Source of the DNA: Accumulibacter sp003538495
GTDB taxonomy: Bacteria; Pseudomonadota; Gammaproteobacteria; Burkholderiales; Rhodocyclaceae
Assembly (NCBI RefSeq): GCF_029255145.1
Contig: NZ_JAPUVQ010000145.1
Location: forward strand, 1-64,000
Direction of reading: 5' to 3'
DNA length: 64,000 bases
Of the stretch, positions 17,497 to 25,489 are shown one piece after another (position 1 is the stretch's first letter; the number at the start of each line of letters is the position of its first letter). Under the pieces are notes generated by a model, which saw only the letters and a list, made by a program, of their open reading frames with translations, was not told where the DNA came from and made no database searches. A program made the position numbers and the translations under genes.

Positions 17497-19094
17497 CCTG
17501 GCTGCGGGGCTTTTCCGTCTGCTGTTGGGCGGTGTTTCTTGGCGGCGCCTCATCACTGGCCAGCGCCGCGGGACCGACCGGCAACGCCGCCGCACTGTAT
17601 CAGGAACATTGTGCCGCGTGTCACGGCGAAAGCCGCTTTGGCGGCATTGGTCCGGCGCTGCTACCGGAAAGCCTCGAGCGACTGCGCAAGCCGGAAGCGC
17701 TGAAGGTCATCGGCGAGGGGCGGGTGGCGACCCAGATGCCGGCTTTCGGCGACAAGCTGAGCGCCGACGAGCTGGCGCAACTTGGCGACCTGATCTACAG
17801 CAAGGTGACCCCGGCGCCGGTCTGGGGCGAAGCGCAGATCCGCGCTTCGCAGATGGTCAACGCTGACGCCGCGAACCTGCCGGCGCAACCCGGCCCCGGG
17901 CTGCGGGGAGCCGACCCGCTCAATCTCTTCATCGTCGTCGAGACCGGCGACCATCATGTGTCGCTGCTCGACGGCGACAAGCTCGAGCGCCTGTACCGCT
18001 TTCCCAGTCGCTACGCGCTGCACGGCGGGCCGAAGTTCTCGCCAGACGGGCGTTTCGTCTATTTTGCTTCGCGTGACGGCTGGATCACCAAGTTCGACAT
18101 CTACAATCTCATGGTCGTCGCCGAGATCCGGGCCGGCCTCAACACGCGCAACGCGGCCGTCTCGGGCGACGGCAAATGGGTGATGGTCGCCAACTACCTG
18201 CCGCACAGCCTGGTGCTGCTCGACGCCGGGGACCTCTCGCTGGTGAAGGTCATCCCGACACTGAATGCTGCAGGCGACAAGACTTCGCGGGTCTCGGCGG
18301 TCTATGACGCGGCGCCGCGCAAAAGTTTCGTGGCGGCCTTGAAGGACGTTCCCGAAGTCTGGGAGATCAGCTACGACCCCGAGGCCGAACCGGTTGCCGA
18401 AGGACTGGTACACGACTTCCAGTACAAAGAGGGCCACTTTACGCCCGGCATGTTCTACCCGCGGCGAACCCTGCTCAAGGACTATCTGGACGACTTCTTC
18501 TTCACCCAGACCTACCACGAGATCCTCGGCGCGTCGCGCTCGGCGAGCAAGGGACAGGTGATCTTTCTCGACGGCCGCAAGAAGATCGCCGACCTCGACC
18601 TGCCGGGAATGCCGCATCTCGGCTCCGGAATCACCTGGAAGTGGAAGGACCCGGCTGGTCGCGAACGGACGGTAATGGCCTCACCAAACCTAAACGAAGG
18701 GGTGATCACCGTCATCGATCTGGGAACCTACCAGATCATCAAGGAAATCAAGACCCTCGGACCGGGTTTCTTCCTGCGCAGCCACGAGAACAGTCGCTAT
18801 GCCTTTACTGACTCGATGATGAGCAAGGAACACAAGAACGCGCTGCAGGTGATCGACAAGCAGACCCTGGAGGTGGTCGGCCAGATCGAGGCCGCGCCCG
18901 GGCAGACGCTGGCGCACGTCGAGTTCACCCGCGACGGCCGCTACGCGCTGGCCAGCCTTTGGGAGTTGGAAGGCGCGCTGATCGTGATCGACGCCCAGAC
19001 CTTGAAAGAGGTGAAGCGCATCCCGGCCAAAAAACCGGTCGGCAAGTACAACGTGTGGAACAAGATATCGCGCTCGGAAGGCACCAGTCATTGA
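17493..19094 (+). CDS. nirN: NirN-like cytochrome c / heme d1 propeller protein
   Basis: Periplasmic protein of 533 residues: signal peptide (about 1-25, ending ASAAG), a cytochrome c domain with CAACH near residue 40, and an eight-bladed d1-type propeller ending KYNVWNKISRSEGTSH. NirN performs the last step of heme d1 synthesis, introducing the acrylate double bond, and passes d1 to NirS. The heme c motif separates it from NirF; coupling to nirJ and the sequence ending favour NirN over NirS itself, but an atypical NirS paralogue is the alternative. Confidence 0.85.
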   Translation: MTWLRGFSVCCWAVFLGGASSLASAAGPTGNAAALYQEHCAACHGESRFGGIGPALLPESLERLRKPEALKVIGEGRVATQMPAFGDKLSADELAQLGDLIYSKVTPAPVWGEAQIRASQMVNADAANLPAQPGPGLRGADPLNLFIVVETGDHHVSLLDGDKLERLYRFPSRYALHGGPKFSPDGRFVYFASRDGWITKFDIYNLMVVAEIRAGLNTRNAAVSGDGKWVMVANYLPHSLVLLDAGDLSLVKVIPTLNAAGDKTSRVSAVYDAAPRKSFVAALKDVPEVWEISYDPEAEPVAEGLVHDFQYKEGHFTPGMFYPRRTLLKDYLDDFFFTQTYHEILGASRSASKGQVIFLDGRKKIADLDLPGMPHLGSGITWKWKDPAGRERTVMASPNLNEGVITVIDLGTYQIIKEIKTLGPGFFLRSHENSRYAFTDSMMSKEHKNALQVIDKQTLEVVGQIEAAPGQTLAHVEFTRDGRYALASLWELEGALIVIDAQTLKEVKRIPAKKPVGKYNVWNKISRSEGTSH

Positions 19095-19191
19095 CGGCGC
19101 CCGCGTCACGCCTGGCGTCGGCGCGCCGCGAAGTGCGCTCTGCCTGCCCAGCGACGACGCTTACTGGAGCAGATGCGTTGAAAGGACCATC

Positions 19192-19473
19192 ATGAGCAGG
19201 ACCATCGACCGCTTGCTGCCTGGATTGGTGGCCGCGGGATTGCTGTTTTGCTCGGTGACCACGCTGGCCGTCCCGAAGGCAGCCGAGGACCAGGACGCGC
19301 CAGTCAGCTTCGGCGAAGCTGGTCCGCGACCGAAGCCGGCAGCGAAGCACGCGCCGCCGCCAGCCAGCAAAGCGAAAGCAGCAAAATCGGGCACTGCCGG
19401 CAAGACAGCGCCGTCCGGGAAGGTTTCCGGGAAAACCGGGAAAACCGGGAAAAGTACCGCAAAGAAGAAATAG
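19192..19473 (+). CDS. Small exported Lys/Ala/Pro-rich protein
   Basis: A 93-residue protein with a signal peptide (residues 1-27, LVAAGLLFCSVTTLA) followed by a low-complexity, very basic tail (about 65 residues) built of lysine, alanine, proline and glycine, including GKTGKTGK. AGGA precedes the ATG. Resembles lysine-rich, histone-tail-like proteins of many betaproteobacteria only in composition. Function unknown; it lies about 100 bp after nirN and could be cotranscribed. Confidence 0.55.
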   Translation: MSRTIDRLLPGLVAAGLLFCSVTTLAVPKAAEDQDAPVSFGEAGPRPKPAAKHAPPPASKAKAAKSGTAGKTAPSGKVSGKTGKTGKSTAKKK

Positions 19474-19597
19474 CGCGCGGCTGACCGCCGGCCGGGACCT
19501 CGTCCGGCTGCCGTCGGCGGGCGATCGGCAGATTGCTTGGCCGCTTGACGGCTAGCTGCCCCGCGCCTTGATTGGACAGTCCACGCTGGAGTTGTTG

Positions 19598-20035
19598 ATG
19601 TCTTGTTCTTCGCTGCTTCCCCTGATCGTGCTTCTGGCTTCTTCGCCAGCGGCCGCGCAGATGCCCGTGCTCGAACTGACCGCCGGTTTCCACCGAATCG
19701 AAGCCGAAGTGGCAGCGAATGACGCCAATCGAATGCGAGGTCTGATGAATCGCCGCAGCATGCCAGCCAACCACGGGATGCTTTTCGTCTTCGTCGTGGC
19801 GGCACGCCATTGCATGTGGATGCGCAACACCAATCTGCCCTTGTCAGTGGCATTTCTCGACGACGACGGGCGTATTCTGAACATCGAGAACATGCAGCCG
19901 CAAACCGAGAACTCGCACTGTGCGCCGAACGCTGCACGCTACGCGCTCGAAATGAACCTCGACTGGTTCTCCAGCAAGGGAATCCAGCCGGGAACTCGAA
20001 TTGGCGGCCTCGAAAAATCTCCGCGTCCGCAGTAA
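19598..20035 (+). CDS. DUF192 family exported protein
   Basis: Protein of 145 residues with a signal peptide (ends SPAAAQ) and a DUF192 domain: MRGLMNRRSMPANHGMLFVF, then CMWMRNTNLPLSVAFLDDDG and ALEMNLDW. The role of the family is unknown. GGAG at 6 nt before ATG 19598 decides this start over the in-frame ATG at 19568. Next gene ubiC follows in 26 nt and may be in the same operon. Confidence 0.85.
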   Translation: MSCSSLLPLIVLLASSPAAAQMPVLELTAGFHRIEAEVAANDANRMRGLMNRRSMPANHGMLFVFVVAARHCMWMRNTNLPLSVAFLDDDGRILNIENMQPQTENSHCAPNAARYALEMNLDWFSSKGIQPGTRIGGLEKSPRPQ

Positions 20036-20061
20036 GGCGTCGCCGCAAGCCGGTTCCAGCA

Positions 20062-20658
20062 ATGCCTAGCGGACACCACCAGCGATGGCACAGCAGGCTG
20101 CTGCGCACGGCCGGGAACGTCCCCTTCAAGTCGTGGCTACGCGACCGAGGGTCGTTGACGGCGCGCATCCAGGCCAGAGGACGCTTCACCGTCCGGGTGC
20201 TCCGCCAGGGCCTGGGAATTCCGACGGCCGATGAGGCGCGCGCGCTGGGAATCGCCCCCGGTACGCTCGCCTGGGTCCGTGAAGTGGCCTTGCTCGCTGA
20301 CGATCAGGTGGTCGTTTTCGCGCACACCGTTCTCCCGCGCCGGCCGCGAGGGCCGCTGCTGCTCTGGCTGGCACGCCTGGGCAACCACTCGCTTGGCGCG
20401 CTGCTCTTCTCGCAAGCAGGGTTCACGCGCGGCGCGATGCAGTTCCGGGCGCTGGATCAGCGCCATGCGTTGTTCGCGCCGGCGCGACGCGCCCTGCAAC
20501 TGGCGGGCCCTGCTCCGGACCCCTTGTGGGCACGTCGCTCGTATTTCGGCTTTGGTGTTCAGGCGGTGCTGGTGACCGAAGTCTTCGCGCCGCGGGTGCT
20601 GCACTTGGGCGACGCCGGTGAAAATGGCGCCAGGAAGACCGGTTGCGACCCGAATTGA
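20062..20658 (+). CDS. ubiC: Chorismate pyruvate-lyase
   Basis: Converts chorismate to 4-hydroxybenzoate and pyruvate, the first committed step of ubiquinone synthesis. The 198-residue protein matches UbiC in order: FKSWLRDRGSLTARI, TLAWVREVALL, LGNHSLGALLFSQ, WARRSYFGFG and LVTEVFAP, which contain the conserved arginine and glutamate positions of the active site. It is divergent, as UbiC often is, and has a longer N-terminus than E. coli (165 residues). The start is ATG 20062; the frame runs back to 19810 but overlaps DUF192. Confidence 0.8.
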   Translation: MPSGHHQRWHSRLLRTAGNVPFKSWLRDRGSLTARIQARGRFTVRVLRQGLGIPTADEARALGIAPGTLAWVREVALLADDQVVVFAHTVLPRRPRGPLLLWLARLGNHSLGALLFSQAGFTRGAMQFRALDQRHALFAPARRALQLAGPAPDPLWARRSYFGFGVQAVLVTEVFAPRVLHLGDAGENGARKTGCDPN

Positions 20659-20926
20659 TGCTATACTGCGCGGCTGCACTTGGCGGACACAACGCGAAGT
20701 GCCAAGAGCATCGCGAACCTGGCCGTAACTCTCAAGCCCCCCTGCCTCCTGGTGTCGATTCAGTCAGCACCGCCCTGGCACAAAGCTTTTGTGCCGATTG
20801 CTGCTGACTTCTGTGAATTGATCACGGTTTCTCTCAGCTTTTTCCTTGGTTGGCGTTGCATTTTCATTTGCCAGCGCGTCGCGCCGTGACGGTCGCGCGA
20901 GGCGCATCCAGACCAAAAAGAGAATC
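20659..20926 (+). other. Long leader region upstream of the RhlE-type helicase
   Basis: A 268-base region without a gene. It starts with a -10-like TATACT (20662-20667) that has no good -35 at the right spacing. If transcription starts there, the helicase message would have a leader of about 250 nt, which is common for cold-regulated DEAD-box helicase genes. No clear hairpin or cold-box consensus could be assigned by eye. Confidence 0.35.
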
Positions 20927-22315
20927 ATGACATTTACAGAAATCGGCCTTCACCCAGCCATCCTCAAAGCACTCACCGACTCCGGTTACAGCGACCCGAC
21001 CCCGGTCCAGAAGCAAGCCATTCCGGCGGCCCTCGAAGGCCGCGACCTGATGGTTTCGTCGCAGACCGGTTCAGGCAAGACCGCTGCCTTCATGTTGCCG
21101 GCGCTGCATCGCTTCGCCCTGCAGGAGCGCCCAGCCGACCCGGAGCGCCCGGCAGAACGGCGGCCGGTTCGTGGGCGCGGCAACGACCGCCAGCGCTTCC
21201 AGCCGGCGCAGCCGAAAATGCTGGTGCTGACGCCAACCCGCGAACTTGCCCTGCAGGTCACCGCCGCGACCGAGAAGTATGGCCGGCTACTGCACAATGT
21301 GCGGGCGGTGGCGATCCTCGGCGGCATGCCTTACCCGAAGCAGATGGAGCTTCTCGGCCGCAACCCGGAGATCCTGGTCGCCACACCGGGGCGTTTGATC
21401 GATCACATGAGCTCGGGCAAGATCGATTTCTCGCAGTTGCAGGTGCTGGTCCTCGACGAAGCCGACCGAATGCTGGACATGGGCTTCATCGAAGACATCG
21501 AGCGGATCGTCGCGGCGACCCCGGCCTCGCGCCAGACGATGCTGTTCTCGGCGACACTCGACGGCACCGTCGGCGAGATGGCGCAGCGGATGACGCGCGC
21601 GGCCTTGCAAATCCGCGTCGACGTCTCGTCGACGCGCCACGACAACATCGAGCAGCGGATGCATTTCGTCGACGACCTGTCGCACAAGAATCGCCTTCTC
21701 GACCACCTGCTGCGTGACTCGTCGATCGATCAGGCGCTGGTGTTCACCGCCACCAAGCGTGACGCCGATACCGTCAGCGACCGCCTGAACGTCGCCGGCC
21801 TGAACGCCGCGGCGCTGCACGGCGACATGCACCAGGGCGCCCGGAACCGCACCCTCACCGCCATGCGCCGTGGGCAGGTACGGATCCTGGTCGCCACTGA
21901 CGTCGCCGCGCGCGGCATCGACGTACCGACCATCACTCACGTTTTCAACTACGATCTGCCGAAGTTTGCCGAAGACTACGTCCATCGCATCGGCCGTACC
22001 GGCCGCGCCGGCCGCAATGGTCTGGCGATCTCGCTGGTTCATCACGCCGAGCACTTCAACGTCAAGAAGATCGAGCGCTTCACCAAGCAGCCGATCCCGG
22101 TCGCCGTCGTTGCCGGACACGAGCCCACTCGCCGCCCGGCACCGGCAAAGCCTCGCCCGACCGGCAAACCCGGCTGGAAGGCTGGCGATAACCGCTCGAA
22201 CAAGCCCTCGTCAGCTCCCCGGCGCGAAGGCCTGCCGCGCACGCCGTACCGCGAAGCGGCCAAGAGCGCCCATGGCGCCGCCAACACCGGTCGCCGGACT
22301 TACGGCGATCGCTGA
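20927..22315 (+). CDS. rhlE: DEAD-box RNA helicase, RhlE type
   Basis: ATP-dependent RNA helicase of 462 residues acting in ribosome assembly or RNA turnover. All core motifs are visible: Q motif (YSDPTPVQKQAIP), Walker A SQTGSGKT, PTRELALQ, TPGR, DEAD-type VLDEADRMLDMGF, SAT, and ARGIDVP with HRIGRTGRAG in domain 2. A basic, unstructured tail of about 80 residues follows. The insert of about 30 charged residues between motifs I and Ia is longer than in E. coli RhlE. Start ATG 20927 is chosen because it precedes the Q motif by a normal distance; the upstream frame is leader. Confidence 0.92.
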   Translation: MTFTEIGLHPAILKALTDSGYSDPTPVQKQAIPAALEGRDLMVSSQTGSGKTAAFMLPALHRFALQERPADPERPAERRPVRGRGNDRQRFQPAQPKMLVLTPTRELALQVTAATEKYGRLLHNVRAVAILGGMPYPKQMELLGRNPEILVATPGRLIDHMSSGKIDFSQLQVLVLDEADRMLDMGFIEDIERIVAATPASRQTMLFSATLDGTVGEMAQRMTRAALQIRVDVSSTRHDNIEQRMHFVDDLSHKNRLLDHLLRDSSIDQALVFTATKRDADTVSDRLNVAGLNAAALHGDMHQGARNRTLTAMRRGQVRILVATDVAARGIDVPTITHVFNYDLPKFAEDYVHRIGRTGRAGRNGLAISLVHHAEHFNVKKIERFTKQPIPVAVVAGHEPTRRPAPAKPRPTGKPGWKAGDNRSNKPSSAPRREGLPRTPYREAAKSAHGAANTGRRTYGDR

Positions 22316-22335
22316 TCGCTGCCGGTCATGACCGC

Positions 22336-22360
22336 AAAGCCCGCCGTGTGCGGGCTTTTT
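22336..22360 (+). terminator. Intrinsic terminator after rhlE
   Basis: AAGCCCGC / GCGGGCTT stem with a 5-nt loop followed by TTT. A-rich flanks on the other side make it usable from the minus strand as well, where it could end the LapA-like gene. Lies 20 bases after the rhlE stop. Confidence 0.8.
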
Positions 22361-22399
22361 CCTGGCCGCCAGCATCCCGCGTAGGTGGCGGCAAAGCGA

Positions 22400-22924
22400 T
22401 CAGACGCGACTCTCCGAGCGCACAGTCTGACCGCGTTCGCCCCGTTCGAGGCGATCCTCGATTTCGCCAAGAGTGGCGGCAAGACTGTTTCCCGACTGCT
22501 CGACGGCTGCCAGAACTTCCTTCTCGATGCGATCGAGTCTGGCCAGCATCACCGAGTCCGATGACGCCGAAGATTCCGTGTTTTCCCTCTGCCTGCCCAG
22601 CTGCTGCAGCTCGGTGGTGATGAAGCTGCGCAGTTCGGTGAACCGCGAGGCCTCGGCCTTATCGGCGAGTTCCCGGTTGGCCTGCAGTTCCTGGGCGTGG
22701 CGCCGCGAATCGAAGAGCGCCGCACCCTGGACGTAGATCACGAAGACCAGGAAGTAGGCGGTCAGGAAAGTCACCACGCCGAGCATGATCACCCCGATCG
22801 GCGCCTCAACATCGGCCACCCCCAGAGACAGCGTCGTCGGGGTGATGAAGGCATCCCAATTGAGCGCCGAAAAACCGGCGGTAGTGCCGAGGACGAGCAA
22901 CAAAAACAGGGTGCGATACTTCAT
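22400..22924 (-). CDS. LapA-like two-TM membrane protein with coiled coil
   Basis: 174-residue protein with two hydrophobic helices (about residues 4-21 and 42-68) and a long cytoplasmic alpha-helical part (about 75-160) rich in charged residues, likely coiled coil. This layout resembles the LapA/DUF1049 family, but the match is by architecture only. ATG 22924 follows AAGGAG; the frame extends to 23128 without protein-like character. Function unknown. Confidence 0.6.
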   Translation of the reverse strand: MKYRTLFLLLVLGTTAGFSALNWDAFITPTTLSLGVADVEAPIGVIMLGVVTFLTAYFLVFVIYVQGAALFDSRRHAQELQANRELADKAEASRFTELRSFITTELQQLGRQRENTESSASSDSVMLARLDRIEKEVLAAVEQSGNSLAATLGEIEDRLERGERGQTVRSESRV

Positions 22925-23060
22925 GACTTGATTTCTCCTTGGCTTGTTTCCGGAAAGACCCTGGCGCGGCACCGACCAGAAGTCGATAGTATCCCAGGAT
23001 CGTTGCGAGGTCTCTACCCGGCAGCTCAAACGCGCTCCCGCACCAACGCTGGTCGAAGGC

Positions 23061-23756
23061 TCACGGAACGTCCGCCGAGCGCATCCGCGCCAGAATGATC
23101 GCCGTTTTCCTGGCCAGCCCCGGGGCATTGCGGTTCCGGTCGTAGAAGCGCGGACTGGGGACCATGCCTGCCAGCCGCGCCGCCTGCTCGGCCGAGATCT
23201 GTGCCGCCGAAATGCCGTAGTAGTGGCGAGCGGCGGCTTCGGCGCCGAAGACGCCGTTGCCCCACTCGATGACGTTCAGGTACACCTCGAGGATCCGCTG
23301 CTTGCTCCAGACGGTTTCGAGCATCAGCGTGATCACCGCCTCCTCGGCCTTGCGCCAGGGAGTCTTCGACGGGGTAAGAAATAGATTCTTGGCCAGTTGC
23401 TGCGAGATCGTCGAGCCACCGGCGACGATCCGTCCCTGCTTCTGGTTTTTCTCGATCGCGTTCTGGATCCCTTCCCAGTCGAAGCCCTCGTGATCGACGA
23501 ACTTGGCGTCCTCGGCGGCAATGATCGCGCGCTTCAGGTTTCCCGAGATGTTCTGGTAGGCGAGCCAGCGCTTCTGCAACTGCGCTTGCGGGTCCTTGAC
23601 CCGCAACTCGGCGAGGCGAATGCTCATGAAGCGCGTGCTGTCCGGATTGACCCAGTTCCACCACAGCACCCAGCCGAACAGCCAGAACTGGTAGAGCAGC
23701 AGCAGCGCCAGCAGGCCGACAAGCACCCTCTTCAGCCAGACGCCGAGACGGCTCAT
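23061..23756 (-). CDS. mtgA: Monofunctional biosynthetic peptidoglycan transglycosylase
   Basis: Polymerises lipid II into glycan strands at the inner membrane. One N-terminal TM segment (residues 9-30) is followed by a GT51 domain with the catalytic region IIAAEDAKFVDHEGFDW, then GGSTISQQLAKNLFL and NVIEWGNGVFGAEAAARHYYG. 231 residues, the normal length, and no transpeptidase domain. It is the last gene of a six-gene minus-strand cluster and starts 10 nt after aroE. Confidence 0.95.
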   Translation of the reverse strand: MSRLGVWLKRVLVGLLALLLLYQFWLFGWVLWWNWVNPDSTRFMSIRLAELRVKDPQAQLQKRWLAYQNISGNLKRAIIAAEDAKFVDHEGFDWEGIQNAIEKNQKQGRIVAGGSTISQQLAKNLFLTPSKTPWRKAEEAVITLMLETVWSKQRILEVYLNVIEWGNGVFGAEAAARHYYGISAAQISAEQAARLAGMVPSPRFYDRNRNAPGLARKTAIILARMRSADVP

Positions 23757-23766
23757 GGTCGTCTCG

Positions 23767-24591
23767 CTACCCCCGCTCGGTGCCGCGCAGCATGGCGACT
23801 ACCGGCGCGCTGTTGGGGCGGACGCCGCGCCAGAGATAAAACGCTTCGGCCGCCTGCTCGACCAGCATGCCTAGCCCATCGGCCAGACGCGCCGCGCCGT
23901 GCTCCCTGGCATAGGCGAGAAATGGCGTCTCACCTTGCCCGTACATCATGTCGTAGGCCATACTCCCGGAGGCGAAGGCGCCTGCCGGCAAAGGCGGCAG
24001 CTCACCGGCCAGGCTCGCCGAAGTGGCGTTGATCACCAGGTCGAAGGCTTCGCCTTCGAGTTCCTGATAGGCACCACCAGCGAGCGCACCACGACCGGCA
24101 AAACGCTGCGCGAGATCACTCGCCCTGGCGGCGGTACGGTTGGCGATCCACAGCAGCGCCGGGCGAGCGTCGAGCAAGGGTGCGACGACACCACGCGCGG
24201 CGCCGCCCGCGCCCAGCAGCAGGACGCGTTGCCCGGCAACGCGGCAGGCCAGGTTGCAGGTCAGATCGCGCAGCAGACCGGCGCCGTCGGTGTTGTCGCC
24301 GAGCGTCTCGGCGCCCGCGAACAGCAAGGTATTGACGGCGCCCGCCAGTTCGGCACGGACGCTCAGCCGGGTCGCCAGCCGCCAGGCTTCTTCCTTGAAC
24401 GGCAGCGTGACATTGGCGCCACGGCCACCCGCCGCGACGAAACCGCGGACACTGGCAGCAAAGCCGTCCCTGGGCGTCAGGATCGCCCGGTAGCTGATCT
24501 GCTGGTGGCACTGGACGGCGAACGCTTGGTGGATGGCCGGCGACTTGCTGTGGCCGACGGGGTTGCCGAAAACCGCATAACGGTCGCGCAT
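23767..24591 (-). CDS. aroE: Shikimate dehydrogenase
   Basis: NADP-dependent reduction of 3-dehydroshikimate in aromatic amino acid synthesis. 274 residues; substrate site NPVGHSKSPAIHQAF with the catalytic lysine region NVTLPFKEEAW, DNTDGAGLL, and Rossmann motif LLGAGGAARGV. Positioned 4 nt after tonB-like and 10 nt before mtgA; the aroE-mtgA pairing is common in betaproteobacteria. Confidence 0.95.
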   Translation of the reverse strand: MRDRYAVFGNPVGHSKSPAIHQAFAVQCHQQISYRAILTPRDGFAASVRGFVAAGGRGANVTLPFKEEAWRLATRLSVRAELAGAVNTLLFAGAETLGDNTDGAGLLRDLTCNLACRVAGQRVLLLGAGGAARGVVAPLLDARPALLWIANRTAARASDLAQRFAGRGALAGGAYQELEGEAFDLVINATSASLAGELPPLPAGAFASGSMAYDMMYGQGETPFLAYAREHGAARLADGLGMLVEQAAEAFYLWRGVRPNSAPVVAMLRGTERG

Positions 24592-24595
24592 CGTT

Positions 24596-25489
24596 TCACC
24601 TCGCCTTGGTTTCGAGGCTGTCCCGCTGGGTGAAGCGCCAGCTGCGGGTGATTACCAGCAGGTCGGTGTCGCGCCGGATCGCCGGCGGGAAGTCGGCGAA
24701 CGGCGCGGCCATCGAAACGATTCGCCGCGCCGCGTCGTCGAGGATCTTGTGGCCCGACGAGCGATTTATTTCAACGCTGGCGACCGTCCCGTCGTTCCTG
24801 AGAGTCACCGTCAGAACCAGTGTGCCGTAGAGCTTGCCCCTAGCCGCCTGGGGATAATTGAGCGTGCCGACGCGTTCGATCTTGCTGCGCCACTCCTCGA
24901 CGTATTGGGCAAAGCGGTATTCGTCGGCGCGCGTGCCGATGAACTTCTTGCGCGGTCGCTGGTTGTACTCGTCGAGCTCCTTGCCGATCGCGCCTTCGAG
25001 GCGGGCCATGGCCAGCGCGCTCGACGCCAGATCGCTGCCGCTGATCGCCGGCGAAGGTTCGGGCTGCACCTCCTGCTCTGGTGTCGGGGCGACCACCGTC
25101 CGGTTGCGCGCCTGCGCGGCGAGTCGCTGCTGTCGTGCTTCGAGTTCCTGAACGCGTCGCTGCGAGTGCTCGAGGTCGCTGCCATCATGATGCACGCGTG
25201 CTGGTGGCAAAGGCGTCGTCGCGATATGCTCCTGCTCGGTGTTGCCGCCGCCGTCGAGACTGGCTTGCGCCAGCACCTGCGCTTCGGCAGGCTTTCTCGC
25301 CGACCGGCTATTGACCAGCACGATCTCGAGCGCCCGGTTCTGGAAGGCCCGCGACGCGTCCGGGAAGGTGAAGTGCAGCGACAGCAGCAGCGCGTGCGCC
25401 AGCAGCGAGACGGCCAAGGCCAGCCACAGACTGCGCGTGGCGAGTGGGGATGGGTAGCGTTCGCGGCCGCCGGCATTCACCTCAATCAA
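24596..25489 (-). CDS. TonB-like energy transducer
   Basis: 297-residue protein with one N-terminal TM helix (residues 20-40), a Pro/Gln/Glu-rich and coiled-coil middle (about 60-180), and a TonB C-terminal domain (about 200-290) with YPQAARGKLYGTLVLTVTL and a terminal IVSMAAPFADFPPAI. It would couple the proton gradient to outer-membrane transport, or act in envelope integrity like related proteins. ExbB/ExbD genes are not adjacent. Its start overlaps the end of the RNase gene by 8 nt. Confidence 0.8.
   Translation of the reverse strand: MIEVNAGGRERYPSPLATRSLWLALAVSLLAHALLLSLHFTFPDASRAFQNRALEIVLVNSRSARKPAEAQVLAQASLDGGGNTEQEHIATTPLPPARVHHDGSDLEHSQRRVQELEARQQRLAAQARNRTVVAPTPEQEVQPEPSPAISGSDLASSALAMARLEGAIGKELDEYNQRPRKKFIGTRADEYRFAQYVEEWRSKIERVGTLNYPQAARGKLYGTLVLTVTLRNDGTVASVEINRSSGHKILDDAARRIVSMAAPFADFPPAIRRDTDLLVITRSWRFTQRDSLETKAR

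Noticed and set aside
20640..20670. Sigma-70 promoter before rhlE
   Set aside because: A TATACT is present, but the best -35-like sequence (TTGCGA) is only 13 nt away; recorded only as a possible leader start.
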